DNA of 64,000 bases from Hymenopus coronatus (taxonomy: Eukaryota; Arthropoda; Insecta; Mantodea; Hymenopodidae). The stretch spans positions 103,516,501 to 103,580,500 of the forward strand of contig CM060881.1 of assembly GCA_030762935.1 (NCBI GenBank), written 5' to 3'. The translations under genes and the position numbers were made by a program. Under the pieces are notes generated by a model. It was given only the letters and a program-made list of their open reading frames with translations, had not been told where the DNA came from and searched no databases. Shown in pieces: positions 43,903 through 55,266 of this stretch. How positions within the stretch are numbered: the first letter of the stretch is position 1; each line of letters begins with the position of its first letter.

Positions 43903-44110
43903 ATATGTGTGTGTGTGTAAATAATCAGATTTTTCTGTACTTATGTACTAACAATTTCCATTGATTTCACCAAAGGTGTGAGTAAAGCGAGTATATGCTT
44001 CTCTGTGTTGTATGTATGTGTGAAAATAACTGGATATTCCGTACCTTGGTTTTGATAATTTACACTGGTTTCAGCAAAGTGTGCGAGCGTAGCGAGTAGA
44101 CATTCTGTTG
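43903..44110. repeat. Two-copy tandem duplication of about 105 bases
   Basis: 43903-44006 and 44010-44110 share, in order, TATGTRTGTGTG, ATAA(C/T)..GGAT/AGAT, TTGATTTCA/CTGGTTTCA, AAAGTGTGMGMGTARAGCGA and CTTCTCTGTTG/CATTCTGTTG. They are diverged by roughly a quarter of positions. Confidence 0.55.
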
Positions 44111-45311
44111 ACCTAGAACGAGGTGTCAATAAATAATTAGTTTGTTTAATTTTTAGTAATATTAACTGGTTTCTTTTCTTGATGGCTTTTCTACGTTAGA
44201 TGTATCCACATTTCATTGCTGTTGACCTAGAAACAGTTGCTGCTCACCTAGCAACCGCTGTTGTATTTAGCCCACTATACAAATTTTCGTAAATGTTGCT
44301 ATTTAAGAAACTGTCTTTAACAGTTAACTGGGAGTCCAAGCGACAACATTTAAGCTTTTAAACCTCCGAAGAGATTAGTGAGGTAAATTTCATTTCTTAA
44401 ATGTCTTTTATTGGTTGGTGAAGCTATCGTATATTGTTATATGGTGGCCTGATAGTAAAGTAGTTTGGAAGCAATAAATTATTGTCTAAAACTAATAATA
44501 ATAATAATAATAGATTATGAGTTGTTTGACAATAAACAATGTGTAAATACATACTTAAGACATTTTCAAGTCTCGCCAACTCTTGTCCAATCCTGTCAAA
44601 CATTTATCAGTATTTTATAATTTTTTTGTAAATTCTTAAATTTCGAACAGCGTTTATTGTTCACAAGCGGCTTGAATATTGTTTTTAAAATGATAGAGAA
44701 GTATAAATGGGTCAAGAATTTATTTTGGTCTTAACATCCCAATTGGTATAGTTTGTATACTGCAGAGGCTTTGAAATTTGGCAGAGTTTGCTTTTCTCCG
44801 TTTTTGTTGCCAAATGATGATTTGTGACGTTTGAAGGCACAACAGCATCTCGTCTGAAGTGGCCCTTGGGAGTCCAGCATGTTTCCTCTCGAAACTACCT
44901 GATTCAGCATGACTGTTGACGGGAGCAGAAGTTATTTCAAGTTTCACAGGCAGCAGTAAAAAGCTTCAGCACGGCTTCCTCTGTAAACCCACTTGCCTCG
45001 CTACAGTTCCGCTCTTACACTGACAGAATTTTGGATAAACTACTCTGTTACCACAAACGTTTCAAAATAGGTACAAAAAAGCGATTTAGTAGAAGTTTAT
45101 ATTCGAGCTGCCAACTTTTAACCTTTATGCAGAAATGCAATCTTCACTGTCACTTAACAGTATCAAATAATTTAAAACACTTTTAGTTATAATACTAAAA
45201 TACATATTTGAGAAAATAATATAACACGAAATTATTTGAACTAGAATGCTAATAAAATGTAAATTTGAATTCATGCATTAATAGTAGAAACATTTAAAAC
45301 TTAACATTTAA
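44111..45311. other. No recognised feature
   Basis: AT-rich. An (ATA)n tract at 44493-44514. The 75-codon minus frame at 44720-44947 is not recognised. Confidence 0.4.
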
Positions 45312-45361
45312 TACTAGGGCGATCCGGAAACTTATAAACGTGTTGGCATAATTAAAAAAAA

Positions 45362-46225
45362 ACTGATGTGTTACAGTCACTTGACTTTCTCTAGCTGCTC
45401 TGCAAACTTCTTACAATGCTAATCGAAATAAACATTAGCAGAATGTTCTTATTACCTAGTTAGTAGAAGGGAATTAAAGGAATACGCTATGCTAAACTGA
45501 GAGTCAAATGTTTTAAAAGCTATCGTTATACGATTGTCATTGCAAATCGCTTCTCTGCTTGGCCAGAAGAGAAACAAAAGAGAAACGGGCACTTCCTCTC
45601 TGAGAAAAGTATAACTACTTTGCAATTGAAACCAATAAAAAGAAATATCTCAAAAACAGTTACCTCTACAACAAAAACGTAAAGGGCATAAATTGTGTGT
45701 TTTAACGAGATCTATATTTTTTGAGCAGTAAGTTTTTGTCTATCTCTTACGGTTTAGCAGTTAAGCAAAATTCGATAAAACTCCTCCAGAATTAAGAGGT
45801 TTTCAGAGACTATTCGCAGAAAGTTCAAGATATACATTTTATTGGGATATAAATAGGATTAACATAGGGAATTTTAATCAAAATCGTACAGCCATTTTTG
45901 AGAAAATAAAAAATTTCAAAAACTTTTCCAAGTAAAGGGTAGTTTTCTTATCGCATCCTAAATCACTACTAAACCTAAATACCTAGTTTGTATTTATCGG
46001 TCTTTTTTTTTAGCTATGCTGTCCACACACACTCACACACATACAAACTCGCTCTTTCTCACAAACACATAGGCACACAGACACACACGGACCTTTTTCT
46101 AAAAAAAATTGGACTCAGGGGACCCAAAAACATATATTTCCGGTAAAATCTCGAATTTTTGAGTGGAATACAATACCTCCTCTATCCACTATGTACATTG
46201 TACATCCGGGCTTGAGAAAGTAAAA
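45362..46225 (+). mobile_element. TP element copy q, full length, inside the mariner
   Basis: Starts ACTGATGTGTTACAGTCACT after an A-run of the mariner and ends GAGAAAGTAAAA. Carries CA-rich sequence at 46021-46090. Palindrome partly eroded (CTCTATCCACTATGTACATT). The host mariner continues on both sides, so this TP insertion is younger than the mariner. Confidence 0.9.
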
Positions 46226-46545
46226 ATAAAGAAAGATATAAACACAAAACTTTACAAAGTTACAGTACCTGACTCTATTTCTCAACATAATCGCTATTAC
46301 CAATCAAGGTATTTATTGTCACGTGGTACTGGTGTTTCAATGCCTATGTTATACTTTTCCTCCGCTAAAGATCTGAGCCAAGATGTTGAGGTTTTCACCG
46401 GTTGCGAAATCTTTACCACCCAAAAAGTCATTTATGTTGACCATACCGATTTTTCTGACTTCTTTCATCAATATTTGCTTTGAATTCCTTCATCATGATT
46501 GATGAACTAACTCTGGTATTTTTCGGGTACACTGGTTTTCCTTGA

Positions 46546-46755
46546 TTACTCGTAAATTATGCGCCATTTCCTCACTGAAGACTCGTTCATTGCATTGTCA
46601 CTATACATAGTTGCCTGTAAAATTCGATTGACCGAACATTTTGTGCGTTTAAAAAAACGAATAAGTTCATGGCGGTAGAAAAGTATAGCAAGGGCATTAA
46701 AAACAGGTACCACGTGATAGTGAATATATTGATAGAATAGAGATTGTGTTGACAA
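46546..46755 (-). pseudogene. Mariner transposase N-terminal fragment
   Basis: Minus-strand frame starting about 100 bases inside the right terminal repeat. The recognisable part is IRFFKRTKCSVNRILQATMY followed by DNAMNESSVRKW, which has the layout of the first helix-turn-helix of mariner transposases (YGDNAMNxSxVRxW). A stop follows after IIYE, and only weak in-frame similarity continues (TRKIPELVHQS in another frame) before the TP insertion. The catalytic domain is missing. Confidence 0.6.
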
Positions 46756-46859
46756 ATAGAGTAAGTTGCTCTAACTTTTTAAATAAAGTTTTATGTTGAT
46801 ATCTTTCATTAATTTGTAGCATTGCCAAAATGTTCGTTACTTTCGGGATCGCCCTTGTA

Positions 46860-47055
46860 TTTATTGTACTTAGGTTATATTTACAATGATTTAAAAATTC
46901 ATATCCTATTACTTAATCTAATTTACTTATCTTAAAGTGTGTAGGATTGAGTACCACTTATACACAGCTCCTTGGTTGTTTGTGAGTGTAGCTCTTTGGT
47001 TTGGGCTACCTATTGAGTCATAATATTTGTGTTTTTTCTCATGTTCTCTGCTTCT
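46860..47055. other. Spacer between mariner and TP copy r
   Basis: Nothing recognised. Confidence 0.4.
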
Positions 47056-47920
47056 CTTTACTTTCTCTACACGTACTGTCTATATAGTGTATTGAGAAGG
47101 TATTGTATTCCACCCAAAAATTCGATACCGAGATTTCACCAGAAATATATGGTTTGGGTCCCCCTGAATCCAAAAAAATCATTTTCACAAAAAGGTGCGT
47201 GCGTGCGGGTGTGTATGTGTGTGCATAGCTTAAAAACGAAAAGACCGTTGAATACCAAACTTAATATTTAAGTTTGGTATACTTCCAAGGATGCGACATG
47301 AAGATTTTCAGGAAAATCCCTCCACCCCCAATTACCCTTTACATGGAATTTTTTTCGAACATTTTTATTTTCTTAAAAATGACTCTAACGATTTTGATTT
47401 AAATATCATATATTAAAAATATTTATCTAACAAATAAAATGTATATTTTGAATTTTCTGTGAATAGCCTCTGAGGACTACTTTAATCTGGATGAATTTAA
47501 CAGAACTTTGCATAACTGCTAAACCGTAAGAGATGGACAAAAACTTACCACTCAGAAAATGCAGAGCACGTTAAAGCAAAGAATTTATGTTATATACATT
47601 TTTTTCGTGGAGTTGATCGTTTTTTAGATATTCCTTGTTTTTGGTTTCAGCTCTGGAAAAGCTATTCTTTTCTCATACAGGAATGTGTCAAGTGCAGTCC
47701 ATACAAGCAAAGGAACTTCAAGTCACATAGCAACCAGCTTTTGACTATCACTTTAAGCTATGGTACTCCCGTATTTCACTTCTACTTACAAGGAAGCAAG
47801 TAATAAGACTATTTCTGCTAATGTTTTCTTGATTAGTATGAAGTAAATAGAAGCAATAGTTTGTTACAGATATGTAGAGAAAGTCATGTGAATGGAACAC
47901 ATAAGCTTTTTCTTTTACTT
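47056..47920 (-). mobile_element. TP element copy r, full length
   Basis: Left end TTTACTTTCTCTACACGTAC, palindrome core ACTGTCTATATAGTG, GT-rich segment 47196-47225, right end GTGAATGGAACACATAAGCT. Among the better conserved copies. Confidence 0.93.
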
Positions 47921-47929
47921 ATCCCATGT

Positions 47930-48935
47930 ATTCCTTTCATTCTTCTCTTCTCTTCTAACATTCATCATTTTCATTGCTAATAACTCTCCTGGCATACTAT
48001 CCCGTTTGTGTGCCCATATTTTTTCCTCCAATTTCTTATCTCTTTAATTATGTTAAACAGTTAACAATACCGTCTTTCCCCGTATAAATACAAAATTCTA
48101 ATTCATTTCCCCTCATTCGTTCGCAAAGTATAGCTCCTGTCCTCTTCCACATTATCGTTTCACTCTCTTGTTTGTTATATATATTATCTATATATCCCTC
48201 TCTTAACCATTTTTCTTTATACTTTTATACAAACAAATTGGCTTTCCATTTTCTAGTTCTCAAATGTCCTGTTTATCTGTGTCTTCTATACTATTTCTCA
48301 ACGTCTTTCAGAATCCTTTTGCATTCTTGTCTTTCTCTTTCTATATATCTCCCATCCCTATTTTCTTCAAGATTCACTCTAGCTGCTCCCACCAGCTCTT
48401 CTCCTGCATAATTATTATTTTGAGCTATTTCATACAAATATTTAGCACATTCTCGTCTTGGCTCTTTATACACCTACTTAAAACTATTTAAATACCATGT
48501 CTACGATCATTCTACTTCTTTCTGTTCTTCCTAATTCCACATTACTACCTCTTTTGATGCTGCTCTACCTAGGCTGTAAGCTCTTTACAGCACTTTTTGT
48601 ATCTACGGTCTACTATTTTTGTATGCCTGATAAGCCCCTTATTTCCAATACGTAACATTTTGTAGCTACTGTGGCCTCTTAAACCCTCTCTATCCATTTA
48701 TTGTTCATATCGAGTAAGTTTATTTATATATCCTAATTTATATCATTGCCGCTTCACCTTTTGTTTTTATCCTTCTAACTTGAGCTGCTCAGTCTCTATT
48801 ACGTCGTACTTTTACTCCCAAATTGTAAATTATTTCACTATTTCAATTTATTTTCATTCCAAACATCACCTCTATTTTTCTTTAAACTTATTTCCTTTTG
48901 AACACCACTATTTTAAATTCGTTATACTTATTTTT
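47930..48935 (-). other. Decayed coding sequence, probably a retroelement ORF
   Basis: The plus strand is strongly pyrimidine-rich, so the minus strand is purine-rich and reads as a Lys/Glu/Arg-rich protein in short open blocks: a 60-codon frame at 48291-48473 (RRECAKYLYEIAQNNNYAGE, ERERQECKRILKDVEK), then in another frame SIEDTDKQDI and ELENGKP, and further on MPGELLAMKMMNVRREE. The EDTDKQ block resembles the C-terminal part of some insect LINE ORF2 proteins, but no RT or zinc-knuckle motif was found, so the assignment is tentative. Confidence 0.35.
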
Positions 48936-49815
48936 ATCCTCCATCCTACATAGAAAGGAGTACGCTACAGGAAAAGAGAATATTAATACAACTATGAACA
49001 TAAGAGTTTGAATTATTTATTCTAAATTGTTTATAATGAAAATATTATTTTTGGGTAGTTATTTTTTCTTGTGAGGTTGTAGTTATTAATATTTTATATA
49101 TTACTCGTATATAATAAAATATAAGTTAATAATTATTGGTTAATTTCAACATAGGTACTCAGGAAAATGTTTGCCTTGTATAGGTTCTGATAGAAAAAAT
49201 GGCGATTCTAAATTATTTTATTTTTGCAATAAAACACATTTCTTCAGCTATTCACTTTCAGACACACTTAAGACCTTGGCCACAAGTTATGATAGCATAC
49301 GACGTGTTTGGTGGGCGATTTCGTTGAATACTTCTCTAGCCTTCAATATTTTCCAGACGATTTTAAGAGGATTTTTCTAATCTAATATCTGATATTACAT
49401 TTGTTTATAAAACACAAAGATAAAAAGTGATTCGTCAGCATCCTTAATTTTCCAACTCTACATCTTTATTTATGTGGTTTAATATTCCTTCATAAAATGT
49501 TATTGGTGAGATAAAATCACAAGACTTTGTTGGTGCACAACGTTAAGCTTGCAAGGGATGAAAATTATATAAGTCAATATTCGTTTTACAGTCCTCTCCT
49601 ATAAGTTTATTGCAGCAGGATGCCGAGCGCATTAGAACTTCTCTTTACAGCAACATTCTCTTGCTTGGACCTTCTGCTACCATCTTTAGTGCCAAAACAG
49701 TCTAACAAAGTTCTAAACCCATATTTTTATAGAATGAGCAGCTGAGATGGAAACATGGCTTCCTAAATTAAAATGGCAACTGAATTAGCGTCTAGCGGCC
49801 CCATAACTATATTTG
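48936..49815. other. No recognised feature
   Basis: AT-rich; a 69-codon frame at 49171-49380 is not recognised. Confidence 0.45.
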
Positions 49816-50460
49816 ATTTTACTTACTCTACACGTACTACGTACATAGTGTATAGAGAAAGTATTGTATTCCACCCAAAAATTCGATACCGATATTTCAC
49901 CGGAAATAATCGTTTTGAGATCCCTGATGGTGTCTGTGTATGCATGTGTGTATATGAGGATAGCATAACTCAGAACTAAAATGCCGTTAAAGACCAAACT
50001 TGGTATTTAATTCTTCTATCCCGCCTGCGGTGCCATAAGTAGTTAAAGCGGGCTTAACTACCAAAAAAGAGGTCTTGTATTTTCCAAGGATACTACACGA
50101 AGATCTTCATGACCAAACTGGACTTTATAGAACAAATTTTGAAAATTTTATTTTTGTGAAAAATAATTCTAACGTATTTGGTTAAAATATCATATATTAA
50201 AGTTATTTACACCAAAAATGAAATGTGTATCTTAAATTTTATAATAATAGCTTCTGCAGACGTGTTCATTCTGGATGAATATTGCTGAATTTTTCATAAC
50301 TGGTAAACCGTAAGGGGTACACAGAAACTTACTAAATAATAATATAGATCTCGTGTAAGCACACAATTTGTGTCATGTACATTTTTGTTGCAGAGTTGAC
50401 CGTTTCTGGGATATTCGTTTTTATTGGCCTCCATTGACAAACTACGTATCTTCTCAAGCG
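49816..50460 (-). mobile_element. TP element copy s, with a SINE-A scrap inside
   Basis: Left end TTTTACTTACTCTACACGTA with a well-kept palindrome (CGTACTACGTACATAGTGTA). The short GT-rich segment is at 49930-49955. At 50018 it is interrupted by SINE-A tail sequence, then resumes at about 50086 and fades near 50460 in the 5' third. Confidence 0.85.
50018..50086 (+). mobile_element. SINE-A 3'-tail fragment in TP copy s
   Basis: AGTTAAAGCGGGCTTAACTACCAAAAAA corresponds to the SINE-A tail (AAAGCGGGCGTTAAACACTACC plus A-run). The head and body are missing, so this is a heavily 5'-truncated insertion. Confidence 0.55.
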
Positions 50461-50499
50461 GGGTCACCATTCATTACTTCTCTCCTTTTTTTTTCAATA

Positions 50500-50860
50500 A
50501 TCTAACGGCTTGATTAAAATATCGTATATTAAATATCTTTACATGGCAAATAAAATGTATGTCTGGGAATGGTATCTAAAGATCTCTCTCACTCAAATGA
50601 ATTTTGCTGCATTTTGCATAATAGTTAAACCGTAAGAGAAAAACAAGAACTTACTGCAAACATATAGATGTAGTTAAAACACACAATTTGTTTCATATAC
50701 ATTTTGTTTTGTTAGAGTTAACCATTTGCGAGATATTTCTTGTTGTTGGTTTCAGTTTTAAAATACTCAAAACGTTTCTAATGCGGGAATTTGTAGATTC
50801 TGGGCCATGAAAAGAAACGGATATCAACCAAATGGCAATGAACTTCCTTTTTTATTTTTT
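50500..50860 (-). mobile_element. TP element, internal 5'-half fragment
   Basis: Repeats the part of the TP element from TGATTAAAATATCGTATATT through TTGCATAATAGTTAAACCGT to GTTGGTTTCAGTTTTAAAAT, in the same orientation as copy s. A partial tandem neighbour. Confidence 0.7.
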
Positions 50861-51258
50861 TTTTATTTTTCCAGTCTCTTTAATATACAGACATTGCCAG
50901 AAAATGCTTGTTGTGAAGATATTATGAATTCTCGCTTCTCCATATGTAGAGAAAGCCATTTACTGCCAGGGCTAGATCCGTGACTGGGTAACCTATCTAG
51001 TCAAAGTTTGGCTGGAGTTTACTCACTACCCTTGAAAGCAAATATAGACGAACTTAAAGGCCCCATTGGGACTCCGCTTTATATGCATCATTTATTCACT
51101 CCCTCCAACGCTCCAATGACCAATGATAGCCAGCTTGGAACGCTAAAAGTCCCAGAGGGAAGAAAAAGTATCTTTTCCTGCTACCATAATATATGAAAGC
51201 GAAAACGAAATAAATGCGATGACTTCCGAAAAAAACAGATGAGCATCTGTTTTATGTT
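50861..51258. other. No recognised feature
   Basis: A 62-codon frame at 51008-51196 is not recognised; its surroundings show no gene structure. Confidence 0.4.
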
Positions 51259-51548
51259 TGGCCCAACATCTGTTACAAATTTTCAAGAAAAATTTAGTGC
51301 TTATTTTCTACCTATTCTGTAACAAATTATTCTTTAAAGAGCTGTCTACACCATTCTAGAAATCGTTGTATTGCATATTTATTTTAAGTATAAGGGAAAT
51401 AAGGCGATAAACTAAGTGATAGTCAAATCATTTAAAAGCTGAACGTTATGTAATACAATTGAAATTCCCTTCTCTTTATACAGTAAATATGAAAAAAGAG
51501 AAAAATTAAAACTATAAGCAAAATATGTGATATGGTTAGTTCTGCAAT
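51259..51548 (+). mobile_element. TP element copy t, diverged 5' third
   Basis: TTCTACCTATTCTGTAACAA, AAGGGAAATAAGGCGATAAA and GATAGTCAAATCATTTAAAA in TP order. It stops at the start of copy u. Confidence 0.6.
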
Positions 51549-52502
51549 AAAAATATTATGTGTTCCATTCACATCGCTGCAACAAAATATTTTTAATATT
51601 CTTCTATCTGTTTAATAAGATAGACAGCTGAGATTATCTTATTCACTTGTTTCCTTATAAGTAAAGGGCAAATGAGGGAATACAATGGGCTAAAATGATA
51701 GTCAAATCTTTTTGAAAGGTAATTACCATGTGGTTGTAATACGTTTTTATGCATGGCTGTAAGTTTATAAATTTCCGTGTGAGAAAGGTTCAAGTACTTT
51801 AAATTGGAAAAAATAACAGAGAATATCTCAGAAGTGGTCAACTCCACGAAAAAAACGTATATGACATAAATTGTGTGTTTTAGGATCTACATTTCTAGTA
51901 TAGTACATTTTTGTCTATCTCTTATGGTTTACCAGTTACGCAAAATTCAGCAAAATTCATCCAAATTAAAAGATATCTTTAAAGGCTCTTTCCAAAAGGT
52001 TCCATTTATACATTTTGCATCAAAATCCTTAGATCCATTATTGAGAAAATCATAATGTTCAAAATTTATCCCATATTAAGGTTAATTTGGTGTGCAGGAA
52101 TTTGTTCAGACTGTGTGTCGCATCCCTTTAATACCAAGTTTGATATTTTACGAACTTTACATGTTTGAGTTATGCATGAACACAAGGACACACATCGGCC
52201 GCGCCGACCACTCGCCTCTCACCTAGAATATGTATTTCCAGTGAAATCTCAATATAATGGCCACGCTCGCTACGGCGTTTCGCTTTGGTGTTTGTGAGCA
52301 GGGGATCGTTGGTTCGAGTCGCGCCTTGGGCATGGGTGTTATATGTTTGTGTAAAGTAACAGTAAAACCAGTAATCATACAGTAACTTTAGGGGGGAAAT
52401 GTAAGCAGGGTTACAGCGCCGGAGTCCTGACCAGACTCCGGTAGTGTTTAAAAAAAAAATATATATCGATTTTTCGGTTGAATGCACTATAGAAAGTAAA
52501 AA
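51549..52502 (+). mobile_element. TP element copy u, interrupted by SINE sequence
   Basis: Starts TTATGTGTTCCATTCACATC, runs through GAATATCTCAGAAGTGGTCA and GTGTCGCATCCCTTTAATAC to a CA-poor segment. A SINE-A scrap (52196-52229, ACCACTCGCCTCTCACCTAG) replaces part of it. It is then split by SINE-C at 52257-52460, and ends with ATCGATTTTTCGGTTGAATG and GAAAGTAAAA at 52502. Confidence 0.75.
52257..52460 (+). mobile_element. SINE-C inside TP copy u
   Basis: ATGGCCACGCTCGCTACGGC head, GATCGTTGGTTCGAGTCGCG B box, GGGCATGGGTGTTATATG, then CGGAGTCCTGACCAGACTCCG, a near-perfect palindrome, and an A-run. Short flanking match AATATA on both sides (52251-52256 and about 52459-52464). TP sequence continues on both sides. 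Confidence 0.85.
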
Positions 52503-52990
52503 TGTGGTTTAACGAGATCCTTATTTTGCGTTTTGAGTATTTCTTACGGTTTACCAGTTTTGCAATAGTCATTAAGAATAAACAGAACTTTAGAGACTCT
52601 TTGAAACAAATTCAGGGTATGCAGTAATCATGTTGAAAAAGGAATTTGAGCACTTTAAGTTAATCCATTCAAAACACATTTTATTTTCATGTATACTATA
52701 TACGGTATTATAATAAAAATCTTTAGAGCAGGTTTGGAAAATCGAATATTTCGAAAACTCCTCCATGTGCAGGATAGTTTGGCTTGGAGGGATTTACCAA
52801 TGCACATATAGATCTACGTACGCAAGCAGACATCTTTCTTTATATAAAAATGCTCCTTTTTCTTAAATTTAGTGGTCCTCAAAGCACGTATTTATGATCA
52901 AATCTCCGTATTGAATTTTGGGTGGTATTGACCTTTTCTACCCACTACGTATATAAGCAGTACCTACCTATTTGGTAGATAAAATAAAAA
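52503..52990 (+). mobile_element. TP element copy v, 3' half
   Basis: Starts inside the element (GTTTAACGAGATCCTTATTT), includes TTTCTTACGGTTTACCAGTT and TCCGTATTGAATTTTGGGTG, and ends in an eroded palindrome before GATAAAATAAAA. It follows copy u directly in the same orientation. Confidence 0.75.
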
Positions 52991-53404
52991 TAACATTAAC
53001 AAGAATTCTTAAATTACATTTTATTTAGACATTCTTTGTTTTCTCAAAGTCCACCGTGGTGCAAGTTTACTTAATGACCAGTGATGTATGCTTACTTAAA
53101 ACTGTTATTTTGGGCTCTAAATATCACAGAAATGTTAACTTTCTGTTGGCCTCGGAAACTAATTAAATGAAAAAGAAAATACAAAACTCTTTCAAAGAGA
53201 AAGGAGCATATCGCAATTCAAGTGCTAGGAGTCAGAAAGCTGGACATCAAGAAGTAAATGATAATATTGCAGCATTTCATTCAGAAATGTATGTCTTATA
53301 TGAAATTTTGGAATTAGGTAGACTAACTAATTGTTAGTCACTCTTATTAAAAGTGTTTCGGACTGTATGCTTTAAATTCTGCAGATATATAAACTACGGT
53401 AAAA
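52991..53404. other. No recognised feature
   Basis: AT-rich spacer. Confidence 0.4.
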
Positions 53405-53703
53405 TTAAATTCTGGTATATTTATGGGACACTGTTTAACTGCTGCAGTACTCAGCGTCCCATTCTACATGGGAGCGATATACTACTTAATTTTGCTCAGA
53501 GGTCTTTTATCAGGCTTCAGGTACTTTTATGTGTCGTAAATATACGACACGGTGCCAACGGTTTTTCTTCCCTTCCGAAGAAAGCCATGCTAAGAATTTT
53601 TACGCCCAAAGAAAAATCGGTCGCCCTCCGCCGGGTTTGAACCCGAGACCTTGAGAACCATATGTTAGCATGATACCCCTAAACCAGGGAGAACGTTTAA
53701 ATT
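53405..53703 (-). mobile_element. SINE-D, complete, with 7-bp target duplication
   Basis: Element 53412-53696. tRNA-like head at the right (CCTGGTTTAGGGGTATCATG, B box GGTCTCGGGTTCAAACCC), body TCGTATATTTACGACACATA and AGCATGGCTTTCTTCGGAAG. Flanked by TTAAATT at 53405-53411 and 53697-53703. The 95-codon plus frame is its antisense. Confidence 0.8.
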
Positions 53704-53706
53704 ACT

Positions 53707-53711
53707 GTGTG

Positions 53712-53742
<31 letters not shown>

Positions 53743-53755
53743 TTTTTTTTTTTTG
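53707..53755. repeat. (GT)n tract running into a T-run
   Basis: GTGTGTGTGT followed by about 28 T. The T-run is the A-tail of the adjacent minus-strand SINE-C. Confidence 0.9.
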
Positions 53756-53984
53756 TTTTGTTAAAACAGTAACGGAGTCTGATCAGGACTCCGGTACTGT
53801 ATCCCTATTTACATTTCCCCCCGTAGGTTTTACTGATTACTGGTTTTACTGTTTCTTTTACAAACATATACACATTGCACAAACATATAACACTCATGCC
53901 CAAGGCGGGACTCGAACCCACGATCCCCTGCCCACGAATCACCAAAGCGAGACGCTTTAGCGAGCGTGGCCATGGGGACCGGCC
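53756..53984 (-). mobile_element. SINE-C, full length
   Basis: Minus strand: GGTCCCCATGGCCACGCTCG head at the right, GATCGTGGGTTCGAGTCCCG B box, GGGCATGAGTGTTATATG, palindromic 3' motif CCGGAGTCCTGATCAGACTC near 53778-53800, A-tail at the left. GT repeats lie on both sides, consistent with insertion into a GT microsatellite. The 96-codon plus frame is its antisense. Confidence 0.85.
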
Positions 53985-54124
53985 TGTGTTTGTGTGTGTC
54001 TTTACATTTCCTTATCGCAGCAGTAAAAACAGACGATTGGATGCATATTCTTCTCCCCCCCCCATCTCTGCCTTCTCACTCTCTCGCTGTCTCTCTCTCT
54101 CATAATAAATAAATAAATATATAT
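53985..54124. other. Low-complexity spacer
   Basis: C-run and CT repeats at 54053-54098, then ATAAATAA repeats. Confidence 0.5.
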
Positions 54125-54235
54125 GTTACATTTTCTAGGAATAGCCTTCAAAGACTTCTTCATTCTGAATGACTTCTGTATAATTAGTAAACCGTAGCAG
54201 GCAGATTAAAACGTACTAAATAAAAAATAGTTTGT
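54125..54235 (-). mobile_element. TP element internal fragment
   Basis: TTTTCTAGGAATAGCCTTCA and AATTAGTAAACCGTAGCAGG match the middle of the element on the minus strand. At 54236 the plus-strand equivalent (TTTTAGTCTATCTCTAAGGG) follows, so an inverted junction lies here. Confidence 0.6.
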
Positions 54236-54639
54236 AGGTTTTAGTCTATCTCTAAGGGTTTGCTAATTATACAAAGAATATCATTAAAACATACAGATAT
54301 ATACATATATATATATATACAATTAACACTTTGTTGCCTGTCGGTATCCATAAGTTCCGCTTCTTTAAGCAACCATAAAAATAGGTTTGTACTGTAGAAT
54401 TAATTTCATGTTATACTAACTTTCAATCATAAACGACAAGTAATCAAGACTGTTTTATATTGTAAAAATTTATACAAGTTTTGCAAGGATCTACGTTTAT
54501 TTTCATTTGCATCTTCTCTATTATTTTATATAATAATTTTATAGGTTTATTCCCATAAATTTTAACTCCAGTTTTAAAGTTGAATTAAAGAGCTGCATTT
54601 TTCATCATAAGCTGTAGTTTTTAATGAGAACTACATTTT
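54236..54639. other. Mostly unassigned; inverted TP scrap and AT repeat
   Basis: Apart from a 50-base TP scrap (54236-54285) and ATATATATAT at 54300-54322, nothing recognised. Confidence 0.4.
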
Positions 54640-55110
54640 TTTTGTTTTGTTTAGTAGGTTATACCCTATCTCTTACGGCTTACTAGTTATACGGCAGTCA
54701 TGCAGCATGAAGATGTCTTTGGAGGCAATTCCTAGAAAATTCAACGTATACATTTCGTTAATCATTAAAATATCTTTATAAAAATCGTTGGAGGCAGTTT
54801 TGAGAAAATAAAAATTTTCAAAACAAGTTCCATATAAAAGGTAGTTCCGAGTGGGAGTATATTTTATTGAAAATGTTCCTGTCGCATCATTGGAAGGTAC
54901 TAAACTTACAAGTTTGGTAATTAACTAACTCTTCGTTTTTGAGCTATGCACATACATATACACATGAACATTTTCTAAAATGTCATTTTCTTGTGGATTC
55001 AGGGGGTTTCAAAATCTGTGTCTCCCCTGAAATCCACTTATCTAATTTTGGATAGAATAAAATACCTTCTCTATACACTATGCGCATTGTTATATACGCT
55101 AGAGAAAGTG
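54640..55110 (+). mobile_element. TP element copy w, 3' half
   Basis: CTATCTCTTACGGCTTACTA through CCTGTCGCATCATTGGAAGG to CTTCTCTATACACTATGCGC and GCTAGAGAAAGTG. The palindrome is partly kept; the CA-rich segment is short. Confidence 0.8.
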
Positions 55111-55266
55111 TACATGGACATATACGAAGGCCTGCTCTTCTATTGCATGCTAAACGATAACCATTAGCATCAGCAGAAATATTGTTGTTACACCAGGCTA
55201 AAGCGATAGTCTGGTTGCAAGCGAATTAAATTCTGTTCTCTTTGTATCCATGGGATAAAATAAAAA

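Larger units (their letters stand above)
45314..46857 (-). mobile_element. Mariner-like element, deleted, with a TP copy inserted
   Basis: Terminal inverted repeats: left CTAGGGCGATCCGGAAACTT, right (reverse complement) CAAGGGCGATCCCGAAAGTA, matching at 16 or more of 20 positions, and flanked on both sides by TA (45312-45313 and 46858-46859). TA target duplication and GGGCGATCC-type ends are mariner features. Length 1544 bp, of which 864 bp is a TP element; the rest (about 680 bp) holds the transposase start and a deletion of the catalytic part. Confidence 0.8.
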
